DNA of 64,000 nt from Caenorhabditis elegans (GCF_000002985.6 NC_003282.8:16678001-16742000); one strand, 5' to 3'; counted from the stretch's first letter, positions 22,379-34,446 are shown. The notes: generated by a model from the sequence alone, not told the origin. Numbers and translations are program-made.

Positions 22379-25300
22379 ACACTTTTATTTACAACTTCTC
22401 AAACGGGAAAATCTTATCTGAAACAGTAAAAATTTGAAATTTTTAAAAACGCTTCTACAACATTTTACTACAACAATTTTCATCATTTTTAAAAACATTT
22501 CTACTATCTCAAAGGTTCTACAAATACTATTTTACGAGAATTTTGTGGAGATATTGAAAAAACGTTACTAGTTTCGAAAGAAATTAATTTGAAATTCAGT
22601 AATGTACTTGAGAAAAAAGAAGAAAAATTGAAGTTTTCAAAAAGCAGTTACTTTTCATCTTTTACAAAACTTTCACAATAAATCCCTTTATAATTATTTC
22701 GGCAATTTTCCGCGGTTTCAAGTTATTAATTTATTCTCAGTTTCACTCTAACATTATTCCCATCACTTCCCCCTCAACAAATTACATGGCAAAATCAATA
22801 TTGTGCAAACAATCGTAGGCAGGCATGTAGGCATTAGATATGCCTACACTTTAAATCTGAACTTCTTCTTTTTGAAATGGACATGGTAGAGAATACATAA
22901 GTCAACTTTGCACATAAAGCTCTAAACATTGAAAAATAGTAATTGAAACAGTAGTAAATTTAAAATATTGAAAAAAAAGTTGATATTACATTTTTACAAA
23001 TGTTACCTTTTTGATATGTGCTCAAAAACGCTGGAAAGTTTAATTTGTTGATTATGTAATTAATTCCAAATTTAATATACATTTTTCCTTTTTATTTTCT
23101 TTCCAGAATAACAGAACCTTAACAGTTTCTTAGTCTTCCAATAAGCTTGTAATGCTGACAAATTTAGTTTGCAGATTTTCTAAAATCTTTCAGATTCAAG
23201 ATTCATATTTTAATATTTTTATTTTCTTTCCAAAATAACAGAAGCTTCACTTTTTCTAATTCTTACTATAAGTTTGCAGGTTTAGTCTTGTTCAGTTCTT
23301 TTTTTATTGGAAAACTTTTACATTTTCGATAACTTTTCTTAACGACTGATGGAAATAGTTTTGCAATTTCAATATCATTTTTGAGTCTCGGCTGCGTTTA
23401 CTATTGATCACTTGTGGATAAAAAATATAGTTTTGAATTTAAAAATATTAACTGTTTCAAAATATTGTTTTAAGGACACATTATTTGTTTCTTGTGGTTC
23501 TTTGAATGAAAAAAACACTATTATCTAATTTTCCAAATGAATTTTGATTAGAATCAAAATCAATGTTCAATTCCAACTCAGATGCTTTAATTTCAGATAG
23601 TCTAAATTGTTTTCAAAATCAGAAACATTTCTAACATTTCGAAAATTAAAAAAATTACATCTTACAAAAATAAGTTTAAAAATGTATTTCTAAGAAAAAA
23701 ATCACCGTTTCTGATAGTTGTTATTTATTGGTGAATTCGCCTTAGTGCTGGTCAGGCTCAGTCTTATCATCAATAAATTTACTAAGAAATGTCTTAACAT
23801 TAAACATCACTGTTTTTTATTAGGAGGGTGCAAATAAAGTCCTATAATAAAATAATATTCAAGTTTCTAGGCATTCCGAACAATTTGGCCTGCCTTAAAA
23901 TATGATACTTCTTCAACCATCTGTTATTGGTAGCACTTCAAATAAAATGTGATGAAAATCAAAAATGCTGAATAATAATTAAAAAAAAGCATACAATGTT
24001 TCAGCTGATTGTTAAGAATCGGTAAAAAAGGTGGGAATTGTTTCGACTGTCATCGTTAACCAATTTTTTTAAAAATATCACTAAAGGTGTCTAAATTTGT
24101 TGATGATAACTAACAAAAAATTTATAGCTGTGTATTCTGGGAAAAAAAGTTTTCAGCAATTTTCCGAGTCAGTAAGAAATATAAAAAACTGAAAATTTCT
24201 GAACTTACTTTTTTTTTCATATTTTGACAATTGTTTTTTTAAACGTAGTTCAATTAATTAATGAGCTCATGAATAGAATGAAATTAAACATGTGATCATT
24301 TGAATTAAAACGTCATCAAAAAAGTTAAAACTATTCTACTGTTCCAAAAATGTTTCAAACTTTTGCCACAATCAAAGGTTTTATTTATTGATTAGGTTTC
24401 AAATTACTACGAATTAATATTGAAAACCTTCGGAAAGAACAATTTGAGGATTTTTCCAAATTTTTAAATCAAACTAGCCATTGAAAGTTTCAAGTTGAAA
24501 CAGTAGAAAATTGAAACAAAAATTGAAAAAAAAGTTAATTCCCGTGGCACCAATTTCATAAAGTCATTTGACAAAAGTTAAATTATAGGAATGTTCCGAA
24601 AATCTCTATCAAAATTTATTTTGCAGATTTTCTAATGTTTTTCAGAGCCAAAATTCGTATTTTTATTTTTTATTTTCTTTCTAGAATAAGCTGTTCCCTT
24701 TTTTATCGGAAAACTTTTACATTTTCGATAACTTTTCTTAGCGACTGATGGAAATGTGGCATTATTAACTTAAGTAGATAAATGATGGAACACGGCTCCT
24801 TTTACAATTGAACAGTTGTGGATGAAAAATTTCAACTTTGAATTAAAAATATTCACTGTTTCGAAAGGTTCCTTTAAGGAAACATTTTTTGTTATTTGTA
24901 GTTTTCCCTGCACACGTGAAGAAAATGTATCTAAATTATAAGTTCCATCTCAGATTATTTAATTTCAGACAATCTAAATTGTTTCCAAAAGCTGCAACAT
25001 TTCTAACATTTCAAAAATTAGAAAAAAAAATTACATCTTACAAAAATAAGTTTAAAATGTATTTCTCAAAAAAAAAATCGACCGTTTTTCATAGTTGTTG
25101 TTAGCGTCTGTGAATTAGTCATACTGATAATTAAAAGGTATCCAACGAAATTCTTAAATCAAATGATAAAAATTAAACTAAGACTTTTTCAAAAAAAACT
25201 GGTTTAAGAATAAATTCTATTTCAAAAAAATGCTCATTGTTTCTAGTAGTTGTTATTGATGTCTGTGAATTAGTCTTTCTATTGAAAAACCACATCAAGT

Positions 25301-25689
25301 TTCTAGGCATTCCGAACAATTTGGCCTGCCTTAAAATGATACTTTTTCAGTTATATGTTATTGGTAGCACTCCAAAAAAATGTGATGAAAATCAAATATG
25401 TTGAATAATAATTTTAAAAAAGCTTGCAATGTTTCAGCTAATTGTTTAAATTTGGTAAAAAAAAGGGAATTGTTTCTTCTGTCATCATGCAACTCAAATG
25501 TTGAATTTAGCATTCATTCAAAGTGCCTACATAGCTGTGTATTTTGGAAAAAAAAAGTGAAAATAATGTGAAAATAATGCAAGCGCGCTCCATCGAATAT
25601 CGAACTATTGGCGGTAATTCAAATAGGAATTTGATTCAATTCGAGATTTTTTCAGTTTTCAAAAAATCATATAAAATTTAGAAAAATTT

Positions 25690-25795
25690 TTAAAATTTTT
25701 TTACTATGATATTTGGTCAAAGATTTAGGTACCATAGGCATGTCTTAAAGCAATTTCCCCACTGGCGCTACTCCACCTTTAAAGCTTTAAGAAGG
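25690..25795 (-). mobile_element. Fragment of an AAAGGTGGAGTA dispersed element
   Basis: Reverse complement reads AAAGGTGGAGTAGCGCCAGT and GGGGAAATTGCTTTAAGACA, ending near TATGGTACC. Typical C. elegans repeat wording. Partial copy. Related ends lie near 29820, 33359 and 33494. Confidence 0.65.
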
Positions 25796-26282
25796 GTAAA
25801 TAAGTTGCTGTCAAAATTCATAATCAACTCGGAGACACTTTTTCAGCCTTCTGCTAGATCTCACTTCTTTTCAGATTTGATTTTAAACTTTCTGCGGTTT
25901 TTGTTTAATTAGAAATACAATCTAAGACTACAGTAAAAGTTTGAAATTAAACAAAACTTTGACTGGGAATTATTGAAATACTTATATTTACATATATATA
26001 CTTTTTATGCTTAGACTTAGTTTCATCGTTTTTTATAAAAATTAATAATTTTCGACAAAGATAGTAGCAAAACAAGCAAATTCATGAATAGAGTTTTAAA
26101 TTGCTTATTGAAAATCGAAAAAAAAAAACATCCAAATTTGTTTCAGATCCGCTCTTGATGATCTTTCGTATAAAATATATGCCTACCAAAAAAATATTCG
26201 TCTCGCTAAACAAGAATGCAAGAAAACAAGAAAACAAAAAGAAGAACAGAGGCAGAAGAAGTATGCAAAAAAACGAATTCAT

Positions 26283-26303
26283 TGGCAGGGACGGGTATCT
26301 GAA
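26283..26303 (-). ncRNA. Predicted 21U-RNA
   Basis: Octamer 26343-26350; CAAT, first base at 26303. Confidence 0.6.
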
Positions 26304-27488
26304 TTGACGTGTTAATGTGCAACAACAATGAAAGTTCCAAGTTGAAACAGTAGAAAATTTTTAAAAAATTTGAACAAAGTTAATTCCCAGTGGCAACAAT
26401 TTCATAAAGTCGTTTGACAAAAGTTAAATTATAGAAAAGTGCGCAAAAATGTTGAATAATTTAGCTTGCTGATTTTATAAATTGCTTCAGATTCAAGATT
26501 CGTATTTTTATTTTCATTTTCTTTCCAGAATAACAAAAACTTAACATTTTCAAATTCTTAAAATAAGTTTGCAGATTTAGTCTTGTTCAGTTCTTTTTTT
26601 AACGGAAAACTTTTACATTTTCGTTACCTTTTCTTAACGACTGATGGAAATGGCTTCGCAATATAATATCAATCAAATCAATCAATATGATAATTTCTGT
26701 AGATAAATGATGAAACACGGCTCCTTTTACAATTGAACAGTTGTGGATGAAAAATTTCAACTTTGAATTAAAAATATTCACTGTTTCGAAAGGTTGCTTT
26801 AAGGAAACATTTTTTGTTATTTGTAGTTTTCCCTGCACACGTGAAGAAAATGTATCTAAATTATAAGTTCCATCTCAGATTATTTAATTTCAGACAGTCT
26901 AAATTGTTTCCAAAAGCTGCAACATATTTCAAAAACATTTCAAAAATTAGAAAAAAAAATTACATCTTACAAAAATAAGTTTAAAATGTATTTCTCAAAA
27001 AAAAATCGACCGTTTTTCATAGTTTTTTTAAAATAAAATTTCCAATTTTGACGTTAAAAATATCCAATGTTTCGAAAAGTTGTTTTAAGGCAACAATAAT
27101 AGTTTCTTGTTGTTCTGTAATTTCTGATTGATGTTTGAGTAGAATGAAATTTAATGTTTAATTCCATCTCAGATAAATTATTTTCAGTTAATCTAAATTG
27201 TTTCTAAAAGCTGAAACATTTCTACCATTTCAAAAAAAGAATCAAAAAAAAAGTTTATGAATGTATTTCTCAAAAAAAAATCGACCGTTTTTCATAGTTG
27301 TTATTAGCGTCTGTGAATTAGTCATACTAATGATTGCACCAGATGTAATGAAGTTTTTAAATCAAATAATTAAAATTAAACTAAGACTCCTTCCAAAAAT
27401 GGTTACACCTAATTGAACGTTTAAATAAGTGAATCAAGTGGAATTAACACAGAACCAAAATGAATTGATATTTATTACATTTAATAAG

Positions 27489-27912
27489 TGCCCACAAATC
27501 CTGTTGAATGGGTCGAGATGGGCCGACCCGCGACCCAATTTTGGGTCGGGGTCACGTCCCCGACCCATTTTCGTAAAATGCCTGAAATTGAAAAATCATG
27601 TTTGTTATGTTGTAAATCGTGTTTAAACGTTGACTCTTATGCTTGTTTGTATCGAAAATAGGGTATGTTTTTTCTCAACCGGCAAGTCACCAGTGGATGG
27701 GCAAGTGAAGGATCCAGCTTCAACGAGGGGAGGTGTTGTGTAGGGGTCAATAATTTTATAATTTTCAGGTTTTACACGTGTTTTTTGACAAAAAATAATT
27801 TTTCAAGTTTTTGATAATTTTCTGTTAAATTTTGAAAAAATGGGTCGGGGATGCAACCCCGACCCGGCCGACCCAAAAAAAATGGGCGACCCACTCCACA
27901 GGCCTACCCACA
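27489..27912. mobile_element. Inverted-repeat element with GGGTCGG hairpin ends
   Basis: The left end GCCCACAAATCCTGTTGAAT then GGGTCGAGATGGGCCGACCC is mirrored at the right by GGGCGACCCACTCCACAGGC with outer CCTACCCAC. Each end holds its own hairpin built on GGGTCGGGG / CCCCGACCC. Non-autonomous DNA-transposon look; no transposase frame. Confidence 0.7.
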
Positions 27913-28013
27913 AACAATAATTCAAATGATAAATTTTAGGGAAAATTTAAAATTAAAACACATTTAACTCACAATCAGCATTTCGTAAAAAATTGGCCGA
28001 TGAATATCTTATT

Positions 28014-28034
28014 ATTGTAAATTCTATAGAGTAA
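28014..28034 (-). ncRNA. Predicted 21U-RNA
   Basis: Octamer 28072-28079; CAAT, first base at 28034. Its unit was later split by the solo LTR at 28164. Confidence 0.65.
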
Positions 28035-28163
28035 TTGGAAAACATTTACCTATACTTTTTTACTAGCATGGTGAAACAGTAACTTTTTGTTAAGAAAAAC
28101 AAAGCAGTGCGGAGAAAATAAGTGCGTTTTTAAAACAACAAAGAAAAATATCACAAACGTAAA

Positions 28164-28701
28164 TGTTGACACTCCGCTCCGAGATGGCAGCCAGAGCCTC
28201 GGAGTGACAAGAAGACGACGGACGGAACGGGAGAATTGATGAGCGGTGCTAATAACAGTACACAGTTTGACGAAAATCCAAGTTTATTGGGCAGGGCAGC
28301 ATTATGCTGGGAATAAACAAGGCAAAAACGTAAAGAATATTTAGTGAATATTTGGGAGAAGAACGGCGACGGGCAGCCAGTGACGAAGGGGCACGAAGAG
28401 TGAAGTGAAGAGTGGCCACATTTTAGGCCAGAAATTAATATGAGCAAGGGAATAAACAGCGCGCGCTACGACACTCCGATGTGTACAATGGCGCGCGCTT
28501 GCATCCTTGGCGGCAAATTCAAATGATAATTATTTAATTTAATTAATTTAAATGGTGGAATGATTATTAAAGAACGAACAAACGGAATTGTGTGAGTAAA
28601 TTACCGGCGGATGATTATCGCTGGATTGTGGGCAATTCTTGCCGATAATTATAATCCGCAAAGTTGGGGCGGCGGACCTCTACTATGGCCAAGTCACAAC
28701 A
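28164..28701. mobile_element. Solo LTR of an LTR retrotransposon, family not identified
   Basis: A 538-bp block, clearly richer in G+C than its surroundings, beginning TGTTG and ending CAACA, flanked by a perfect 5-bp repeat GTAAA (28159-28163 and 28702-28706). No internal coding region remains between two LTRs, so it is a solo LTR fossil. The intact target repeat suggests a fairly young insertion. It sits within a 21U unit whose empty paralogue is near 50.34-50.6 kb. Confidence 0.8.
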
Positions 28702-29120
28702 GTAAATAGCGTTATTATTTTCAAAATTAAGCATTTCAAAATTGAACGGCACTAAATTGTTTCAGAATATTGTTTAAAGAATTTTTTTCTGAAAAAAGAA
28801 ACCTAATCTCGCTTTGACTTCAATTGCAAAATTTTTGCTTAGTTTATGTGAGATTACCAGAAAATTTACTTTTCAATATAAACAACCACCGTTCTAGTTG
28901 CAAATTCACCGATAGAAGTTTCCCAAAAAAAGTTCCTGAAAACAATATTCAAATCTGAATTTTTTACAGTTTCAAAATTTTTTCTCAATTTTGAAAGAGG
29001 TTACTTTTCAATTGAATTCAATTTTCAAAATTTCTCAAAAAAATCTGATGTTTCAGCTTGGTGGTTAAGCAGTGTAGATTTGGTGAAATTTGGTGAATTA
29101 TGTATACCTAATTCGGTAAA

Positions 29121-29141
29121 CTCTGCCGGTCAAATTTTTAA
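29121..29141 (-). ncRNA. Predicted 21U-RNA
   Basis: Octamer 29181-29188; TAGT, first base at 29141. Octamer abuts the small hairpin at 29187. Confidence 0.6.
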
Positions 29142-29186
29142 CTAATCTTAAGTTTTTAAAAACATTTTATATGTACATACTGAAAC

Positions 29187-29246
29187 AGTGTCCGACATCT
29201 ACCAAGTTCCGACACTCCCTATGACAAAGCCCGGTAGATGTCGGCC
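29187..29246. repeat. CCGACATCTACC hairpin repeat
   Basis: CCGACATCTACC and GGTAGATGTCGG form an inverted repeat about 50 bp across. Related sequences: 34558-34613 and 36085-36140, and weaker forms with GCCGAGTTTAGCCA and CACGCCCACAACTCT at about 29433, 31890 and 32588. Most lie within about 100 bp of an octamer. Confidence 0.75.
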
Positions 29247-29694
29247 GCAGCATTATACATTGTTTATATAGATAGAAAATGTGAACGAATTTTGTACTGT
29301 TTCTATTGGTTTTTGATAACTATATGAAACTGTTGACTTTTAAATTGGAAGAAGTCAAAGTCATGAAGTAAGTGAACTTTTGATAAATAAATTGTGGTTA
29401 TCTGATAAAAATTTGTTTCAGAAATTAAAGCGTGTCTGACATCTGCCGAGTTTAGCCACCCATCACGAAACCGGTAGGTCACGCCCACAACTCTGAGCAA
29501 TATTTTTCCACCGTTTCAATTATTTTTATAAGCTCACGGCTTTTTAATGTTGATATCCATTGTTGAAATGTAGAATTTTTACAGAACTTGAGATTGGAAA
29601 AAATTTAAAAATTAAAAAAAAAACGAACTTGTTATCTTAAAAATCTGCTGTTTCAATTTCTTGATAAAATTACATGGGAATCACACTTAGGTGT

Positions 29695-29715
29695 TATTAT
29701 TCAAGTAGATAATTT
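29695..29715 (+). ncRNA. Predicted 21U-RNA
   Basis: Octamer 29648-29655; TGTT, T at 29695. Paralogues at 32121 and 32836. Confidence 0.55.
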
Positions 29716-30819
29716 CATTTTGTTTTTGCCACTCCAAACTCTAATTAATACACTTTTAAAAATACCTGGAAGAAAATTAAAAAGAAAATGAAAAGAATGC
29801 ATAGGCAGGAATGTATGTTAAAGGTGGAGTACTTGTATAGTTTTTGAATGTTTAAGAATATGATGTTTCAACTTATTTATAAAACCTTTTGGGAAATGTT
29901 CTAAAATTTAGTTAAACATTCAATACTCAAATTTTCAACATTTTACATTTACTGATAATTTTTATTATCGAATGTTTATACTTGGGTTATTGTGGGCCTT
30001 ATTTTCTGTGGATGCAAGTTCGGAACTATTTGTTGGATGAAAGCAGCCGACATACAAAATCATGGATTGGTGAATCTTTATGTATTTTACATACTCTTTT
30101 GGGAAGAAGACAAAGTTCTCCAAAATGTTACTTTGATGTTTCAATTAGGCGCTGTAACAGTAAATAAAAAGTGAATTTAACATTTTTTTATACGTAATAT
30201 TAAAACAAAAGTATGAAAAATTCTGAATTAAATTATTTTTTTGATCTTTCGTCAACATTATTTAATACCGCAATAGCCTTAATTGTAATTCTAATAAATG
30301 TTTCTTTTTCGTAAAAACCTCCAAAACGAAAAAAAAAAAATTTTTCTTCAATAACAGAATCTAGTGAAAAGTCATTGACGTAAGTTTTTAAGAAAAGTAA
30401 CTGAAATGGTAGAAAATTTTTAATTTTGAACATGAAATTCTTGATACATCATATATTTTTGTTTTCTTCAAAGATAAGAAAGTTTCTACCATTTCAATAA
30501 CTTTTCTTAAAAACTTAACTCAATAACAATAGGAGTGGTTTGATCAAAAGTGAAAAATATTTTTTTTTCTTGTCTTTTATTTTAATTTAGATATAAATAC
30601 CTATTCTACACAATAATAATACCTTAATGTTCAGTAGTGTGACAATTTTGAATTGGATACTCATTAAAAACTGATAATCATTTTTGAAGTATATGTGAAA
30701 TTGAACGATAATCATAAATCCACAGCTCAAGTAACTTGAAATTTCACACTTTCTCATTGTTATAGGGGCATGGTGAAACAGTAACGGAGAAAAAGAGAGC
30801 GTTTTTAAAACAGTAAACA

Positions 30820-31260
30820 TTACTATTCTGCTTTGCTAAAAAAAAATTTAAAAAATTTTGCATTATTTCACTGTTTCAAAAAAGTCTTAAACTTTCAATA
30901 TAAGATGAGGCTTTGCTATTTTTTGTTTTTTTTTATCCGATTTTTAATTATAACGGATTACTTTTCGAAAATTTCGGAAAACCAATTTGAGAATTTTCTA
31001 GAATTTTACCATTTATTTCCCACGAAGTAATTTCTTGACAAAATTAAAATTTTGGAACTGTGCAAGCAAAAGGCTCACTCCAAAAACCACATAACTGTAA
31101 GCCGGAGGCAACTCATTTTTCAATCCTAATATCCTTTGAACTTCAAAATAGTTAAATTATAAGAATTATCTCACAATCAGAAATGTTGAAAAATTCAGCT
31201 TGCTGATTTTATTTAAATTTCAAATTAAAGGCTCGTATTTTCATTTTATTCTACTTTTCA
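30820..31260 (+). repeat. Near-identical duplication, copy 1
   Basis: From ATTACTATTCTGCTTTGCTA through GTAAGCCGGAGGCAACTCAT, almost base for base the same as 33798-34250. Contains the 30871 octamer. Confidence 0.9.
30917..30937 (+). ncRNA. Predicted 21U-RNA
   Basis: Octamer 30871-30878; TGCT, T at 30917. Very T-rich product. Confidence 0.5.
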
Positions 31261-31731
31261 GAATCGAAGAAGTTTGAAAACTTCACATTTTCTAATTCGT
31301 CGCATAAATTTGCAAGTTTAACCTTGTTCAGGTGTTCACTTTTTTCAAAATCTGAAAACTTTTACATTTTCGATAACTTTTCTTAACAACTAATGGGAAT
31401 GTCTCTGTAATCTATTTCACATTTTTATGTTAAAATAAATAATGAAACAATTTTGTGTCAAAATGAATGCAAACAATAAAAATGTATTACAATTTTCAGG
31501 ATCGAGATTAAAACAAATATCTTATTAATAAAATTCAGTTCATTGTTAATTCAAATACAATTTTCAGTTTCCTTTCAATTACAACTATATCTTCTGACTG
31601 AATTAGGGCTTGTTTTATTCCAAGTTTGTGATTTTTTCAAATGACAGGGTTTTTGATACTTGACACTCGGTAAATTTTATAAAGTTAAAAGGGTAAAAGT
31701 TCACTTGGAATGTGTAAATCTCTTATTAAAC

Positions 31732-31752
31732 TCAAAATTTGTTATTTATAGA
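31732..31752 (-). ncRNA. Predicted 21U-RNA
   Basis: Octamer 31791-31798; TGAT, first base at 31752. Confidence 0.6.
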
Positions 31753-32331
31753 TCACATGAAAACATCTAAATTGGTTTTTGATAACTATATGAAACAGGC
31801 TTTTTTATTAAAAAAAAAGTCAAAATCTTGAAATAAGTGAACTTTTGCTAAATAAATTGCAAGTATCCAATAAAAATCCAAAAACGGATTCAGTGCCCGA
31901 CATCTGCCGAGTTTAGCCACCCATCACAAAACCGGTAGGGCACGCCCACAACTCTCAGAACAACTCTGAAAAAAATATTTCCACCGTTTCAATTGTTTTT
32001 TAAATGAGCTCACGGCTTTTTAATGTTGATATTTATTGTGAAGATTAAGAATTTCTAGAGAACTTGAGATCGGAAAAAATTGAAATTTAAAAAAAACGGA
32101 TTTATTTTCTCAAAAATCTGCTGTTTCAACCTATAAAAAAACCCCGGTGGAGTGTAGATCTTTGAATTTTTTTCTCGGTAGCGCCTTTTCTCGCTTAACT
32201 TTCTTAATCTGAATCTGAAAATCTGAGAATCTGAATAAAACAATTTTCGATTAGAGTAACCGTTTTTTGATCAAATTTTTTTTGAAGCAAGCTAACAATA
32301 TCTCATGACACAAATAATGTTGGAATGTTAA

Positions 32332-32352
32332 AATGTGTTTAAAAGCGATGAA
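32332..32352 (-). ncRNA. Predicted 21U-RNA, divergent partner
   Basis: Octamer 32391-32398; CAAT, first base at 32352. Its promoter interleaves with the + octamer at 32374. Confidence 0.65.
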
Positions 32353-32373
32353 TTGGTGCACGATTTTACACAG

Positions 32374-32398
32374 CTGTTTCAGCTAGTCGATGAAACAG
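32374..32398. promoter_or_regulatory. 25-bp palindrome of two opposed CTGTTTCA octamers
   Basis: CTGTTTCA at 32374-32381 and TGAAACAG at 32391-32398, separated by GCTAGTCGA. Each half has a YRNT with the T at base 47 of its own unit (32420 on +, 32352 on -). Half-decayed relatives with ACTAGTC and TGAAACAGTAAATAAAA lie at about 40.23, 40.92 and 42.06 kb. Confidence 0.75.
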
Positions 32399-32419
32399 TG
32401 AATAAAATGTAAATTGTAA

Positions 32420-32440
32420 TAGACGAATCTTCAAAATGGT
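32420..32440 (+). ncRNA. Predicted 21U-RNA, divergent partner
   Basis: Octamer 32374-32381; TAAT, T at 32420. Confidence 0.65.
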
Positions 32441-32880
32441 TGATCATAATGAACAACTTGTTCGGTTTTTATTAACTTTATGAAACGGACAATTTTTTTT
32501 TAATTAAAAATAAGTCAAAACCATGAAGTAAGTGAACTTTTGCTAAATAAATTGCAAGTATCCAATAAAAATCCAAAAACAGGTTCAGTGTCCGACATCT
32601 GCCGAGTTTAGCCATCCATCACGAAACCGGTAGGGCACGCCCACAACTCTCAGAACAACTCTGAAAAAAATATTTCCCCCAATAACTCTGAGCATCATTT
32701 TTCCACCGTTTCAATCTTTTTAATAAGCTCACGGCTTTTTAATGATGATATCTTTTCAGAAGTTTAGACATTTCTAAAGAACTTGAGATCGGAAAAAAAA
32801 ATTTAAAAAACGGGTTTGTTTTTTTCAAAAATCTGCTGTTTCAACCTATTGATAAAACCCTGTTGGAAATACATATCCAA

Positions 32881-32901
32881 TGTCTGTCTGAAAAAAACAA
32901 T
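32881..32901 (+). ncRNA. Predicted 21U-RNA
   Basis: Octamer 32836-32843; CAAT, T at 32881. Confidence 0.65.
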
Positions 32902-33572
32902 TTTCGATTAGAGTAACTGTTTCTTTGAATGAAATTTTTCTTGAGGCAAACTAACAATATCTCATTGAAACTGTTCAAACTGAAAATATCAAATTTTGAC
33001 TATTTCAAGATTGCACTTAACATTCTTGATTCGGCAATATTAAAAAAATTGTTCCATTTATTTTATATTCACACTTCTGGTAATCTTTTGCATATATTTT
33101 TTTTGATTTTAAAACAGAATTCTTACTTTTAATTTTTTTAAACTAATTTATTCTCAAGCTACATAGAAACAAAAATTTTGTTCCCAAGTTAAAAAGATAT
33201 ATTTGAAAAAAATTACTGTTTGACATTGGTGATATTATTTATGTAGATAATTTCAATTTGTTTTTGCCACTCCAACATCAAGGTAATGTGCTTTTTAAAA
33301 TACCTGGAAGAAAATTAAAGAGAAAATGAAAAGAATACATAGGCAGGAATGTATGTTAAAGGTGGAGTACTTGTGTAGTTTTTGAAGGTTTAAGCTTAGG
33401 AAATTACCATTTCTAAGCCTAAAGAGGGAAATTGGATATCACGTTTTATAGTTTAATTAATTTTAAAAATGAGTGATATATTATACAAGTACCAAAGGTG
33501 GAGTACCGAAATCCCATAACTAATTTCGTAATGAGACATTTTAAAAATTTCTCAAAAAAAAAGTTATAGCAG

Positions 33573-33772
33573 TTCAAAGTTCTGCAAAACAGACTAATTT
33601 TCTGCTAGAATCAATTTTTTGCCATCTTCTCGGTGTCACAGCGTCTGGAATGATAATTAAATTAAAAATGACAATTAAATTAAAATTAAGTCCAGACGCG
33701 GCGACACCGAAAAGTTTGAAAGGCAAACATTTTAATTTCAGCTGAAAATGAACCATTTTTTGCAGAACTATA
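33573..33772. mobile_element. Foldback element within an AAAGGTGGAGTA repeat
   Basis: AGTTCTGCAAAACAGACTAA on the left mirrors TTTTTTGCAGAACT on the right. Inner arms TCGGTGTCACAGCGTCTGGA and TCCAGACGCGGCGACACCGA pair closely around an AT-rich centre. AAAGGTGGAGTA copies stand just upstream at 33359 and 33494. Confidence 0.7.
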
Positions 33773-33797
33773 TTTCGTTCAAAAAGTGTAATTCACA

Positions 33798-34250
33798 TGA
33801 ATTACTATTCTGCTTTGCTAAAAAAAAATTTAAAAAATTTTGCATTATTTCACTGTTTCAAAAAAGTCTTAAACTTTCAATATAAGATGAGGCTTTGCTA
33901 TTTTTTGTTTTTTTTTTATCCGATTTTTAATTATAACGGATTACTTTTCGAAAATTTCGGAAAACCAATTTGAGAATTTTCTAGAATTTTACCATTTATT
34001 TCCCACGAAGTAATTTCTTGACAAAATTAAAATTTTGGAACTGTGCAAGCAAAAGGCTCACTCCAAAAACCACATAACTGTAAGCCGGAGGCAACTCATT
34101 TTTCAATCCTAATATCCTTTGAACTTTAAAATAGTTAAGTTATGAGAAATATCTCACAATCAGAAATGTTGAAAAATTCAGCTTGCTGATTTTATTTAAA
34201 TTTCAGATTAAAGGATCGTATTTTCATTTTATTTTACTTTTCAGAATCAA
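33798..34250 (+). repeat. Near-identical duplication, copy 2
   Basis: Matches 30820-31260. Its right part runs into the 1,527-bp tandem duplication. Confidence 0.9.
33899..33919 (+). ncRNA. Predicted 21U-RNA
   Basis: Octamer 33853-33860; TGCT, T at 33899. Paralogue of 30917. Confidence 0.5.
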
Positions 34251-34425
34251 AAAAGTTTGAAAACTTCATATTTTCTTTTTTGTAAATCTGAAAATTTTTA
34301 CATTTTCGATAACTTTTCTTAACAACTAATGGTAATGACTTTGTAATCTATTTTACATTATATGTGAAGATAAATAATGAAACAAAAGCTAACTTCACTG
34401 TAAACAGGTATTTTCCGAAAATTTT

Positions 34426-34446
34426 GTTACTTCTGGATTTTTTCGA
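34426..34446 (-). ncRNA. Predicted 21U-RNA (tandem copy 1)
   Basis: Octamer 34482-34489; TATT, first base at 34446. Confidence 0.6.

Larger units (their letters stand above)
17946..30850 (-). other. 21U-RNA cluster block II, mostly leftward
   Basis: - strand octamers (plus-strand low coordinate) at 18199, 20174, 20362, 20693, 21038, 21266, 21650, 22419, 22944, 24496, 26343, 28072, 29181 and 30774. + strand at 19254, 23452 and 29648. Those at 18199, 22944, 23452, 24496 and 30774 lack a clean YRNT at the usual distance. A unit carrying TTACATTTTCGATAACTTTT and GACTGATGGAAATG recurs near 18.5, 23.3, 24.7, 26.6, 31.4, 34.3, 35.8 and 50.1 kb. No intact coding gene seen. 24.9-25.7 and 26.8-27.4 kb hold only repeats of block II text with decayed motifs such as CTGTTTCGAAAGG. 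Confidence 0.88.
30860..33960. other. 21U-RNA cluster block III, mixed strands
   Basis: + octamers at 30871, 32121, 32374, 32836 and 33853; - at 31791 and 32391. 32121 lacks a clean YRNT. Three successive units (about 29.4, 31.9 and 32.6 kb) repeat the order hairpin repeat, CACGGCTTTTTAATG, ACTTGAGATCGGAAAAAA, TCTGCTGTTTCAACC. Confidence 0.85.

Noticed and set aside
25706-25912. 68-aa frame starting in GC-richer DNA
   Set aside because: Overlaps the AAAGGTGGAGTA repeat fragment; the frame comes from the repeat.
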